A stretch of DNA of 63,170 bases from Fragilariopsis cylindrus CCMP1102. Lineage: Eukaryota > Bacillariophyta > Bacillariophyceae > Bacillariales > Bacillariaceae. Where the stretch lies: contig FMBT01000127.1 of assembly GCA_900095095.1 (NCBI GenBank), positions 1 to 63,170 of the forward strand, read 5' to 3'. A program made the translations under genes and the position numbers. The notes below the pieces were generated by a model that saw only the letters and a program-made list of their open reading frames with translations, did not search any database and was not told the origin of the DNA. How positions within the stretch are numbered: the first letter of the stretch is position 1; each line of letters starts with the position of its first letter. Below, in pieces: positions 1 to 10,200 of this stretch.

Positions 1-177
1 TTATCATCATCGTCATTTTTATCATTAGAGAAGGACACACACACACAAACATTAAATATGCATGGAAGAGAAATGGCACCATTATGTGAGTAACACAAAC
101 AATCATTGAGATAAATCAACTCCTTTTTATGCTCCCTTCGAAGCTTGCATTTACATCTGGTTTACTATAATGAATAT

Positions 178-869
178 CTATGCTTTTTTTCTTCTTCCTC
201 CTCCTTTGTGCTGCATACTTGTACAACGTACTGTATTAATTTCAATTTCAATTTCAATTTCAATCATCAATTCAATATTTGCAAATGAATGAATGTAAGT
301 TACATTGTACGTACCAGTAATAGATTTTTGTTTTGAGATGTTTCTTTCTGAAGTTTCGTCGTTTCAGTTTCGAGACGTTTTTGTTGTTCATCAAGTGTCG
401 TTTTTTCTTCATCTAATTTCTTCTGTCTTTGACTGAGCATACTTCGAGCAGTCACCAACCCCCCGAGGAGCGCTATAGTACCGAACGAGACACCGACCAA
501 AACGCCGGGCGTTAACGAGAGTGGTGTTGATAATGATGACGGCGACGATGGTGATTCCGTTGCCTTGACTTCTTGTAATTCTTCAACTTCACCCGTTGCC
601 TCAGCCGCAAGAGTCAATGACGGCATCGTCATCGATTCATCGTTCATCATTTGTAATTCATCACTGTTGCTGTTTATGACATCCACAACTATGCCCTCGT
701 CGTTCTCGCCCAGAAAGAGACTAGTGGAAGTCGCCACCGATGTGTAAATTCTTCGTTTCGTCGTTATCGTCGTCGTTGTTGCCTTCCTTACGATTGGTAT
801 CACAAAAGCGTCTATCGATGTTGTCGCCGATGCTAACACAGCGGCGAGGGCCAACGGATGAATCCTCAT
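178..869 (-). CDS. Plastid-targeted single-span coiled-coil protein, two exons (paralogue of the gene at 31659-35209)
   Basis: The start at 869 opens a signal peptide (MRIHPLALAAVLASATTSID) followed by AFVIP, the diatom plastid transit motif with Phe at the cleavage point. A Gly/Leu-rich membrane span (about residues 123-143) is followed by a charged coiled coil rich in Lys, Glu and Gln. Exon 1 ends at 315 on a GTACGT donor. An acceptor at 211-212 gives a second exon (210-178) that adds a short basic tail and a stop, for about 195 residues; the intron is 104 bp. The first 30 residues, the FLGE-type motif after the transit peptide and the ARSML/QRQKKLDEE segment all match the N-terminal part of the gene at 31659. 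Function is unknown; it may be a membrane-anchored partner of the large coiled-coil proteins nearby. The second exon is inferred from splice consensus only. Confidence 0.65.
241..266. repeat. (TTTCAA)n microsatellite
   Basis: About four copies of a six-base unit, lying inside the intron of the gene at 178-869. Confidence 0.8.
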
Positions 870-1106
870 TATTAATTGTTCAGTACTTTTTAAGTATACG
901 CTCTCTACTTTGGTTAGGAGCTACAGTAGATAGTGCAGATGGAGAGGTCGAAGAACTGCTTTGATTGACGGATGTGAAAATAAATGGTGATGGGAATAAT
1001 ACGTATCTGGACGAATTGAAAATTAGAAAAATGACAGCTTGTGTTGAAGTAATAAAAAGTGTGCGATTGTCTTTGCTTTTTTCATGAATCGAATCGACCA
1101 GTCAGA

Positions 1107-2553
1107 TTAAAAAATGTGAGGGGGCGCCGCGGTAAAATAAAAATTATCAGTTGTTTCGCGAAACGTATACAATCTTACCTTTGCTTTCCTTGCTTTTTTG
1201 TTTTTGTTGTATGGTCCTCCTGGTTGTTTATGTTTCTTCTGCAATATTTTCTTTACTAGTGCTCGTACCTTTTCGATTGCTTCTTCATCCTTGCCTGCTA
1301 GCTTGTTGTCATCCCGTATTTTCTTAGCAGCCAATGCTACTGCTAGCTTGTTGTCATCCCGTATTTTCTTAGCAGCCAATGCTACTGCTATCTTGTTGTC
1401 ATCCCGTATTTTCCTAGCAGCCAATGCTACTGCTATCTTATCGTCCCGTATTTTCCTAGTAGCCAATGCTACTGCTATCTTATCGTCCCGTATTTTTGTA
1501 GCAGTTGATGCTAGCGCCATCTTTTCGTCACGTATTTTCCTAGCAGCCGATGCTACTGCAAACTTATCGTCCCGTATTTTCCTAACTGCTATCTTATCGT
1601 CCCGTATTTTCGTAGCAGCCGATGCTAGCGCCTTCCGATCCGCAGCTTCTTCTACTTTCGTTCTTTCCTTCACTTCTCGTCGTAGCACCTTATGTTCTTC
1701 ATTAGGGATTGTCGGTGAAGTAAGGAACCACCGCCGAAACAACTGTCGAAAATCAGAAAAAGCAAAGTCCAGAACGTCAAAAAAAGTAAGGGACGGTGAC
1801 GAATGATTCATTCGATACCAGAGAGAGAGAGAGAGAGAGAGAAACAACAACAACAACAACAACAAAAGAATATAATATAATATGGGTTAGAAGTATAAAA
1901 CATATGCTACTCAAACATTCACTACATTATTTTTTATTATATGATCTTACCTTTGTTTCCGTTTCTTCAGTTTCTTCTGCTCTTTTTCTTTTCTTCTCTT
2001 CTTGTAACAACTTATCCTCCACAAAGTAGTCCCTCCACTTTATACCATACCTATGGGCTTTGCTACGGAAGGTGGGAAAGGGTAATCGCAAAGCTTTGGC
2101 CATAGCTTGTTGGGTTGATCGATGCTCACTTGATAGTCGTTCTATCGATTCGATAAATGTATCTTTTGTTTCTACCACTTTTGTTTCTGTATCTGTTGTT
2201 ATAATACCATACTTTTTGGCTTTTCTAATAAATGTGGTTCTGTTTAATCCCAAAGCTTTGGCCATAGCTGTTTGCGTTGATCGATGTTCACTTGGTAGTC
2301 GTTCTATCGATTTGATAAATGTATCTTTTGTTTCTACCACTTTTGTTTCTGTATCTGTTGTTATAATACCATACTTTTTGGCTTTTCTAATAAATGTGGT
2401 TCTGTTTAATCCCAAAGCTTTGGCCATAGCTGTTTGCGTTGATCGATGTTCACTTGGTAGTCGTTCTATCGATTTGATAAATGTATCTTTTGTTTCTACC
2501 ACTTCTTTTTGGCGATAGAAGGTGGACTCGGTTAATCCCACAGGCTTGGCCAT
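1107..2553 (-). CDS. Protein with three tandem helix-turn-helix units and a repeated helical tail, two or more exons
   Basis: Exon 1 (2553-1951) encodes three units of about 54 residues. Each unit contains a segment like AMAKALGLNRTTFIRKAKKY followed by GI, which fits a Fis/psq-type helix-turn-helix. Exon 1 ends on AAG|GTAAGA. An acceptor at 1743-1744 joins it in phase to exon 2 (1742-1179), which holds about nine 13-14 residue units of the type AVALAARKIRDDNK and a Lys-rich end. A second good donor at 1178 suggests a further exon; without splicing the frame stops at 1107. The 208-bp intron carries CT and GTT microsatellites. The ATG at 2553 begins inside a partial HTH unit, and an upstream reading frame (to about 2800) could join through one missing base in an A run, so the true start is uncertain. 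A DNA-binding role is inferred from the HTH pattern alone. Tandem HTH units in one chain are unusual. Confidence 0.55.
1290..1640. repeat. 39/42-bp in-frame tandem repeats
   Basis: About nine copies of a unit containing the string tcccgtattttc, encoding KIRDDK-type helical repeats of the HTH gene. Units differ by insertion of one codon (Asn). Confidence 0.85.
1820..1865. repeat. (GA)n and (CAA)n microsatellites
   Basis: Adjacent GA and CAA tracts inside the intron of the HTH gene, close to the 3' splice region. Confidence 0.9.
2161..2484. repeat. Two apparently identical 162-bp tandem copies (HTH units)
   Basis: Copies at 2161-2322 and 2323-2484 look identical by eye. Each encodes one 54-residue HTH unit in frame. 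A third, diverged unit lies at about 1999-2160. The identity implies very recent duplication or gene conversion. Confidence 0.9.
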
Positions 2554-3241
2554 AGCTTTTTAGGTTAATATTGATGATAATGGCATCTTGAAGTAGTAAC
2601 TTGTTGTAGTTGTAGTAACTTGTTGTAGTTGTAGTAACTTGTTGTAGTACTGTGTTGTTGTTGTTGTGATTGTTGAGAAGCAACAGTACCACGTCGTTGT
2701 CGTCGTCGTCGTCGTCCTTTGTTTGAAGCAAAAGAAGCACGGCCAATTTAGTAAAAATTGATGTTTTGGCTTCAAAAAGAGGATTTGAACCAGAAAATGA
2801 GGTCAACAGTAGTATTTGAGTTGCTTGTTTGAATGCGTATGGAATAGATTATATTGATTCAGTGGAAGTAGTCTAAAATTGATCCACCAAGAAGAAATCC
2901 ATTTACGTCGGAATTAAATTAATAATGTTCGAAAAAATGAAAAAATGCGAAAGGCTTTTGTGCGTGCTTTTACGCGTTGTAACGATACGTTCAAAGAAAT
3001 ACGACAATTCGTAAATTCGAAAAAGGTACAAACATTTATTACTATTTAGGGTTAGGGATTATCAATCAAACGCCGCTCATTTTCAATTTGACCGAATTGG
3101 CCCAAACTCCATAATTCCTGATTATTTTTAAAAGATACACACTTCACATCATACACTGTAGTCCATCATTTTACAGTGATTAATAATTAATTGATGTTGC
3201 ATTGCATGATCGCTTGGTGGTGATATAAATAAAAATTAAAT
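2554..3241. other. Intergenic region, divergent promoters
   Basis: Holds a stretch with three gtagtaacttgtt-type 15-bp repeats (2596-2650), GTT and GTC microsatellites, and A/T-rich DNA. It separates the HTH gene (minus) from the glycosyltransferase gene (plus). No convincing gene is seen, although the repeats could be the 5' coding part of the HTH gene. Confidence 0.6.
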
Positions 3242-5368
3242 ATGACGACAGTGTTGTCGAAAAGAAGGATTCAATATTACAATCGAGATGATCCTGCCAT
3301 AGCCACCGCCGCCGCCACTGAAGACATAATATCATTAGCGGATTCACCGACGTCGTCGTCGTCGTCGGTCGTACACGATACAAGTACTAATATCGACGTC
3401 GACTTGATGAACGGCAATAACAACTTGAATAATAGTGCTGTTGCTTTGCCCGGCGGCGCTACACGTAACAACACGAATGGCAGAAAAAATGACTGGAAGG
3501 ATGGACAGCAACAGCAGCGCAGACGATATAATACTTGTACTAGTACGATCTTTTATTGTTCGTCATCATCGCCAAGAAGAAGAATCAATACCATCGTTCT
3601 GATTTGGTCGTTGATGTCTCCTTTTCTTTTGTTGTGTATGTCGTCGTGGCGGATCACCTGGATCGACGACGCGGAGGAAACAAAATGGCCGCCATCATTG
3701 TCTTCGTTTCATACCACTATTTCTAAAATAACAACTAACGTTAACATTAACGCTACAAGTACACGTATTATTTCTAATAATAACAAGCACGACCACTTCG
3801 ACCTTCCAATCGATAATATTTCGACCAATCATCATAATCATAGTCATCATAGTCATAATCATCACAAGGTTATACCAACATCAACATCAACATCAACCCC
3901 AAAAACAATATTAAATGAAAAAGGAGGAAGAGTAAAATCGTTGACGACGAAAAAGACGACAACAAAAACTACGCTGTCGTCTGAAAAATCTTCTACTACA
4001 GATTCGTTTTCAGCTTGTATATTATGGATGGATGACAACCATCGTTTGATCGAATGGATTGCATATCATTACTATACACTCAAATTAAGATATATAGTTA
4101 TAGCGGTCGATTCAAATTCGAAAACGACACCAGATGAAATTTTACAAAGGTGGAATGGTACTACACATAGACATAATACAAATAATACAGATATACCACA
4201 GAGGATGATGATATTAAAATGGACCGATAAGGATTATATGCCGGATTCTGTTCGTTCCGATCATCAACGAACAAATAATAGTAGTTCTTCATCATTATCA
4301 CATTCGCAAATTCAAGTTCTTGGTTCAAGGAAAACGGAACAATACAAAGAACGTCAAAGATGGTTTTATAAAAAATGTACACGTCATTTACAAAGAAGGA
4401 ACAGAACATGGACAGCATTCGTGGATGTTGACGAATACATTACGTTCCGTTCGTCATTATTTGCACGTAAGAGATTATCTCCCAGTAGAGAATTACGCAA
4501 TGATGTCTATCAAAATGAGGCTAGGAAGAAAATGGAACGTCCGGGGATAATATTTGAAACATTACAAGAAATGGGAAAGAATAGGAATAAGAATAGGAAT
4601 AATGCTACCAGTAGTATTTCTGTTGGTCTTCCACCTTCTACTGGTGTTGCTGCCAATACGGATACCGATACCGATATCGATGCTGTGGATGAAAACGTAT
4701 TATCTTGTATCATTGTCAATCGGAGACAAGTCGTTGCGAAGGAAGATAAAGAAGAAGAAGTTCAACAGCAGAACGAGGATTCGAATAACACCAACAATTC
4801 CACCATCAGTTTATCGTTACCATCATATATCAGTAATAATACTGGAAATAATAATAATATACAACTTGACACGTTTCGTTACAATTATTTGTCTCCAGGA
4901 GGTAATGGACAGCCCAAGTCGATAATCAATGTTGGTTTGAAAGGTCCTCGAAATTTTAATGGGGCTTGGCAACCGCACTTCTTAATGAGTGAACTCTGCA
5001 GGAGGGAAGAAAAAACTCGAAGTCGAAGGGCCAAACATGCTGTGACGGACACTAATCTAGAAATTTTGCATTATTTAGGTAGTTGGCAGTCGTACAGCTA
5101 CCGAGATAACGATGCACGGAAGGGCTCGCACATAAAAAACCGACAGGTTTGGATCGAAACTTCAGATAAAACCAACGGTGAAAAATCATCCGTGATCCAT
5201 CCTTGGTTACATGGGTTTACGAAATTGGTTGGTGGTGAAGAAAACGCAAAATACTTACTAAAAGATGCCGGGTATATACCATCTGACCATACAAGTGTCG
5301 CTCACAACGAAGAAGATCATCTCCAGGAATGGGCCCCACAATATTATGCGGACCCTATGCTTGCATAA
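3242..5368 (+). CDS. GT92/GT2-like type II membrane glycosyltransferase
   Basis: A 708-residue protein without introns. A cytosolic low-complexity segment is followed by one membrane span (about 114-136, INTIVLIWSLMSPFLLLCMS), a disordered stem rich in Thr, Asn and His, and a lumenal catalytic region from about residue 255. The sequence FSACILWMDDNHRLIEWIAY then HYY matches the start of the GT92/DUF23 fold (the usual ...NE..l.EWi.YH), and FVDVDEYI at about 391-398 supplies the DxD-like metal and nucleotide-sugar site. Low-complexity insertions (Asn, Glu/Gln) interrupt the domain at about 440-540. Conserved-looking elements follow (NVGLKGPRNF, LHYLGSWQSY, HPWLHGFTKLVGG). A Golgi enzyme acting on glycans is expected; donor and acceptor are unknown. 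The usual NE of the first motif is replaced here by DDN. The gene is convergent with the lipase gene, 115 bp away. Confidence 0.8.
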   Translation: MTTVLSKRRIQYYNRDDPAIATAAATEDIISLADSPTSSSSSVVHDTSTNIDVDLMNGNNNLNNSAVALPGGATRNNTNGRKNDWKDGQQQQRRRYNTCTSTIFYCSSSSPRRRINTIVLIWSLMSPFLLLCMSSWRITWIDDAEETKWPPSLSSFHTTISKITTNVNINATSTRIISNNNKHDHFDLPIDNISTNHHNHSHHSHNHHKVIPTSTSTSTPKTILNEKGGRVKSLTTKKTTTKTTLSSEKSSTTDSFSACILWMDDNHRLIEWIAYHYYTLKLRYIVIAVDSNSKTTPDEILQRWNGTTHRHNTNNTDIPQRMMILKWTDKDYMPDSVRSDHQRTNNSSSSSLSHSQIQVLGSRKTEQYKERQRWFYKKCTRHLQRRNRTWTAFVDVDEYITFRSSLFARKRLSPSRELRNDVYQNEARKKMERPGIIFETLQEMGKNRNKNRNNATSSISVGLPPSTGVAANTDTDTDIDAVDENVLSCIIVNRRQVVAKEDKEEEVQQQNEDSNNTNNSTISLSLPSYISNNTGNNNNIQLDTFRYNYLSPGGNGQPKSIINVGLKGPRNFNGAWQPHFLMSELCRREEKTRSRRAKHAVTDTNLEILHYLGSWQSYSYRDNDARKGSHIKNRQVWIETSDKTNGEKSSVIHPWLHGFTKLVGGEENAKYLLKDAGYIPSDHTSVAHNEEDHLQEWAPQYYADPMLA

Positions 5369-5483
5369 ACAAAAACTATTGAATTAGGATAAAGCTAATG
5401 TACAACTTACTTCTCTAGATCGAGAGAAAAAAGCACTTCCTGTTTTAACCTAATATTAAGCATATGTGTAGATAAAGTAAATG

Positions 5484-6749
5484 CTATAGCTTACTCGCTA
5501 ACGCCATAGTATTCGGCGCAACACTTCTATAGCAATCACCGTCATCACTTGTGCTGGGGTTGGCGTTGGTATTATTCACGCTACTGATGTTCGAGATACA
5601 CCAATCGTTAACCTTTGATCTTGTAACACGATTTTGACAAACGTAATCATGTCTGAGACCTGGAATTTTGGTAATCTTGATAGAGGATGGTAGCACATTA
5701 ACAGATTGTAAGGATATAATTTCCTCCCCGTGAAAGTAAGGACACCATTGATCGTTATCACCGGCATATAGGATGAATATGGGACGTTCCCCACCACCAC
5801 CACCCTTGTTTGATGACGACGATGATGATAGTAACCGCAAGGCTGTGACATCAATTTCGTTTGGTATGTCACGGATCTCTTCCGTTCCTAATTGTAGAAA
5901 GTTCTGTGGATATATAGGTTGTCGTAATAATGTAGTAGTTAAATTTGTAATTTCATCGTCATCGCGTTTCATTCCATTACGGATCAAATTACGAACAACA
6001 GATTCTGGAAGTAATCGTATAGTTTGAGATAATCTAGTACCGATATTAATTAAATGATTTTGATTGTTACCACAAAAATTAAGGTTCTTTTGATCTATTA
6101 CATTGTTTGGGAAAGTACGGATATATGGCATAAGAAATAAAAACCCTTCTGTACGTTTTAGAATATCCTTTCGGAGTACACAGATTCGTTGAATGATGTG
6201 ACAACCAAACGAATGACCCATCCAAATAAATTTTGGATTAGGTATAAATCGACTATGATTCGAATGTTGTTTTATCAACAATAACAAACTGTCTATGTAA
6301 GCAATTTTGTGCAAAACTTGTCCATCGACAGTCCAAGGAATGGATGCACTAGCGCTCTCTTCGTGACAACTACGACGACGACAGTGATCTTCGACGTCAA
6401 CAATTGAGTTGTTGTTACTGTCGCTGCTGCTGCTACTGCTGCTGCTGCTATTGATGCTGCTGTTATTGACGCTGTTATTATTGATTAATCCATGTCCAGC
6501 ATGTGAAATGGAACGAAGGCTATATCCATCTCCTAATCCTGACAAAATGTCTCTGAAGTCGGAATTATACCAATTATACTGCCCGGGGTTGCCAGGAATA
6601 TGAATTATGATTGTATGAATTGTATGCACTGGATTTGGATTCGGATCCTCACCAGCAGCTGATATGTTGATTTTATCGACGCTCAGAATATCGGTCGGCC
6701 ATCCGAGAAGAGTAGTAGATTGATGATGTTCTATAAATCGCGACGACAT
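5484..6749 (-). CDS. Lipid-droplet-associated hydrolase (LDAH/DUF2305) family alpha/beta hydrolase
   Basis: A 421-residue single-exon protein. The oxyanion strand carries IIIHIPGNPGQYNWY, typical of the LDAH family. The nucleophile elbow GHSFG lies at about 177-181, the acidic residue in YAGDNDQWCP at about 348-357, and the His in PGLRHDYV at about 385, so a Ser-Asp-His triad is complete. A Gln-rich QVLHKI segment ahead of the elbow also fits the family. A Ser/Asn tract at about 97-115 is a low-complexity insertion. The family acts on lipid-droplet esters (cholesterol ester or triacylglycerol in animals; substrate unclear in algae), so a role in storage-lipid turnover is inferred. No signal peptide is seen. 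Confidence 0.85.
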   Translation of the reverse strand: MSSRFIEHHQSTTLLGWPTDILSVDKINISAAGEDPNPNPVHTIHTIIIHIPGNPGQYNWYNSDFRDILSGLGDGYSLRSISHAGHGLINNNSVNNSSINSSSSSSSSSDSNNNSIVDVEDHCRRRSCHEESASASIPWTVDGQVLHKIAYIDSLLLLIKQHSNHSRFIPNPKFIWMGHSFGCHIIQRICVLRKDILKRTEGFLFLMPYIRTFPNNVIDQKNLNFCGNNQNHLINIGTRLSQTIRLLPESVVRNLIRNGMKRDDDEITNLTTTLLRQPIYPQNFLQLGTEEIRDIPNEIDVTALRLLSSSSSSNKGGGGGERPIFILYAGDNDQWCPYFHGEEIISLQSVNVLPSSIKITKIPGLRHDYVCQNRVTRSKVNDWCISNISSVNNTNANPSTSDDGDCYRSVAPNTMALASKL

Positions 6750-7250
6750 TTCTTGTCGTTGTGTGCTATCATTTCTCCTTGTCTCTACGCTGTAGTGTCT
6801 GTAATGGCTGTAATGGCTGTTATGATGAGTTTTTCAATCTATTTCTTTGGTGTTATTGTTATTGTTATTGTTATTGTTATTATTATTATCATTATTATTA
6901 TTATTATTATTGTTGTTGTTGTTGTTATTGTTGTTGTTGTTGGCATCAAGAAACAAGATTCATTCGTCGTCGTAGATATACTGTACGGGACTGAATTTGA
7001 TCACGGACTATTGCCTTTATTTAGTTTTATGTTTTATCTAATACTGTACATGATTATTTCCTTGCAAACTGTAGGTCCAAATGTCAAATGTTTTAGTTGA
7101 GTCGATTGATAATAGTAGCACGAACAAGAAAAATATGCAATGATATGGCAGAGAAATGAATTGACAGTGTTTTCTTCTATTTATATCTATTACATATTAT
7201 GTTTACATATTCTTACAATTAATTTATAGCAGTGTTTCTCCATGTTCGCC
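6750..7250. other. Intergenic region with compound microsatellite
   Basis: Upstream of the lipase gene and downstream of gene A. At 6852-6945 there is a run of (TTATTG), (ATT) and (GTT) units. Nothing else is supported. Confidence 0.7.
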
Positions 7251-10200
7251 TCACGTCGAAGCAGCGTCTTTTTTTAGGTCTGTAACTTTGTCCATCTTTG
7301 CAATCAACGATTCCCATCGTCGTTCCTCCTTCATCACCGAATCAATTTCTTTCGTTTTTTCCTCAACAAGAGCTTCCAAATCTGCGACCTCCTCTTTCAA
7401 ACCAAACGATTTTCCTCCTACAGTCATCGTTCGTATGTCGTCTTCAACTACTTGCAAACAAGATTCCGTTCTAAGTCGTCGAGTCTCGAGGAGTAGGTCC
7501 TTGCTTGGTGAAGTGACCTTGATTTCGTAGGTCACGATCACCTTTTCTAGCAACGTCGAGTGCTTGTTTTCGAACTTGAAATACAACGTGCAAGGAGCTA
7601 TAGCGGCACCAACTAAAATGGTATCTCGATACAGATTTTGACCCTTGCCTCCGACCTGAGCGAACGGAGCTAGTTTCTGTATGTGTATGATACATATTTA
7701 TATTTATTAACGATAGTAGCAATACGTGCAAGCAATTTAAAAAGACCCAATTGTGTTAGGAGTAAATACTTTAAGCAACTTGTTTTTCCTTTAAAAAGTA
7801 ACAGCATATTTACCTTAACATCGACTGGATACCCATTATCCGGGACGGCTAAGATCCCAAAGTCAAATTCACTAGCTTTTTTATTTATAGAGAATTCAAC
7901 GAAGGTCCCAGGGGTTGATACCCGGACAGGGATAGACTCGGTTCTTCCAACGTAGACGCTAACGTTGCTTTTCTTATAAAGCAATTCTTTGTTACCCTTG
8001 TAGTTTGTAATAGAGGTCCCACAAACTTGCTTAAGCATCATTGATGTATCTACAAGAGCCTCCACACAAGGCTTATACGATCCATCAATTTTCATGACCG
8101 CATCGGCTACCACCTTTTGTTGCTCATTTAATACAATTCGACCCTGTAATTGCGGTTCTGTCTGCAAACGATTGGGTTTATCATCTCTTTGCGTGTGCTC
8201 TTCTATCACTACAGATCTTGTAGTGGTAGTGGCTTTCGATGAAACTCCTTTCCCACAGTATCGCTATTAACTTCGCTCGAAGCGTTCCGTTACGAAGAGA
8301 CTGTTGTTTGGACCGTTGTCTTGCTTGCGCTTCAAGCTCTAGCCGGTTTTTGCTCTTTGGGTCCATCTTTTTCTCATTATCGTTCTCGATACGTGTTTTT
8401 CCATTCTCAAGCGATTGTTGACGAGAACGAAGGCGCGCCTTTTCTTCGAGTTTGCGCTTTTTTTCGTCTTGTTCTGTTGTTGTTGCTCTTTTAGCTGTTC
8501 CTCCTTCCGTCGAACTTCTTCCTGATCCTGTTTCGTGCCTTTTTTTTTCTCAGTTATATCTTTCTCTTTGTCGTCGTCTAGTGTGAATACTTCCACATCA
8601 ATGATCTGCTCATTTAACATTTTTCTGTACAATTCTTTTTCAATTGCCTTCTTGTTCTTAGATTGACGAGTATCGTTTGCGGAAGCAGTTCGATCGGTTT
8701 TAGATCGAGCTTGATTTGTTGCAAGGTTTTCCAATTGGTCCAGTCTTGCCCTTTCTTCTTGCATTTTTTCTTCTTTTGAGGTAGAACGGGCACTTTGAAA
8801 TGTATTAGCTCGATCTTGAGTTTTCTTCTTTGTCCCTATGAGTACGTCGTCCTTCTTTGAAACTGTACTCTGTTGTCTAACTCGTTCCTGCATTTATCTT
8901 CATTCGAGGGCGCGTCAGCTGATTGAAATGGTGTGGAATCGTTCTGCGATTTAACGTTCGCTCGATCTTGCAATTTATCTTCATTTGAATTAATTGTGTT
9001 AGTTTGATCTTGAGTTCTCTTTTTTGTCCCAATGAGTACGTCTTCTTTCTTTGAAACCGTGCTTTGTTGTCTAACTCGATCTTGCATTTTATCTTCGTTT
9101 GATGGTGTGTCAGCTGATTGAAATAGGCTGGCGTCTTTCTGCGGTTTAGTATTCGCTCGATCTTGAGTTCTCCTTTTTGTCCCAATGAGTACGTCTTCTT
9201 TCTTTGAAACCGTGCTTTGCTGTCTAACTCGATCTTGCATTTTGTCTTCGTTTGATGGTGTGTCAGCCGATTGAAATAGGCTGGCGTCATTCTGCGGTTT
9301 AGCATTCGCTCGATCTTGAGTTGTCTTCTTTCCCTCAATAAGTGTGTCTCCTTTCTTTGAAGCAGTACTACTTTGTCTAACTCGATTTTGCATTTTATCT
9401 TCGTTTGATGGTGTGTCAGCAGATTGAAATAGGCTGACGTCATTCTGCGGCTTAGCATTCGCTCGATCTTGAGTTATCTTCTTTCCCTCAATAAGTGTGT
9501 CTCCTTCTTTGAAGCAGTACTACTATGTCTGACTCGATTCTGCATTTTATCTTCATTTGAGGGTGTGTCAGCCGATTGAAATGGGCTTGCGCTATTCTGT
9601 GAATTAAGACTCACTCGATCTTGCATCTTATCGTCATTCGATTTGACATCGGTACGCTTTCTATCATATTCAAATTGAGCTTGTTCTCGTGCCAATTTCT
9701 GCAGTCGATCCATTCTTGTTTTTTCTTTCTTTGCTTTTTCTTCTTTTGTAAATCCGCGCTCCCGGGCTTCTATCTCGAATTTTGCTTGCTCTCGTGCTAG
9801 CTCCTTAATTTCTCTCATCCGGTATTCTTCTTTTTGATCTTCGTTGCTAAATTCTGTGCGCTCGTCTTCTATTTTATTAGCATGTTTTGTCCTATCTTCT
9901 TCTAGCTGAGCCCTCTCCTTTGCAATGAGGCGTCGATCTTCTTCTATCTCAGCTGCTTCTTTGGCAAGTTTTCTTTTCTCTTCTAGACCAGCGTCTACTT
10001 CTACCACCTGATATGTCGTTCCTTCTGATTCCTTTGCAACACTCCTTTCTTTATCAGCTAGACTGGGCGACGACTTATCATCAGATATTGGGCTAGAACT
10101 GTCATTATTGGATCCAGCAGACGACCCGTTGTTCCCTTCGACCTTTTTTCCTTGCTCTCGATCTTCATCACGTTTAGCCTGTTCTGATAGCATTCGCTCA

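Noticed and set aside
2770-2800. GGTTCAAATCC on the minus strand, like a tRNA T-arm
   Set aside because: The T-stem does not pair and no D-arm, anticodon arm or acceptor stem is found upstream.
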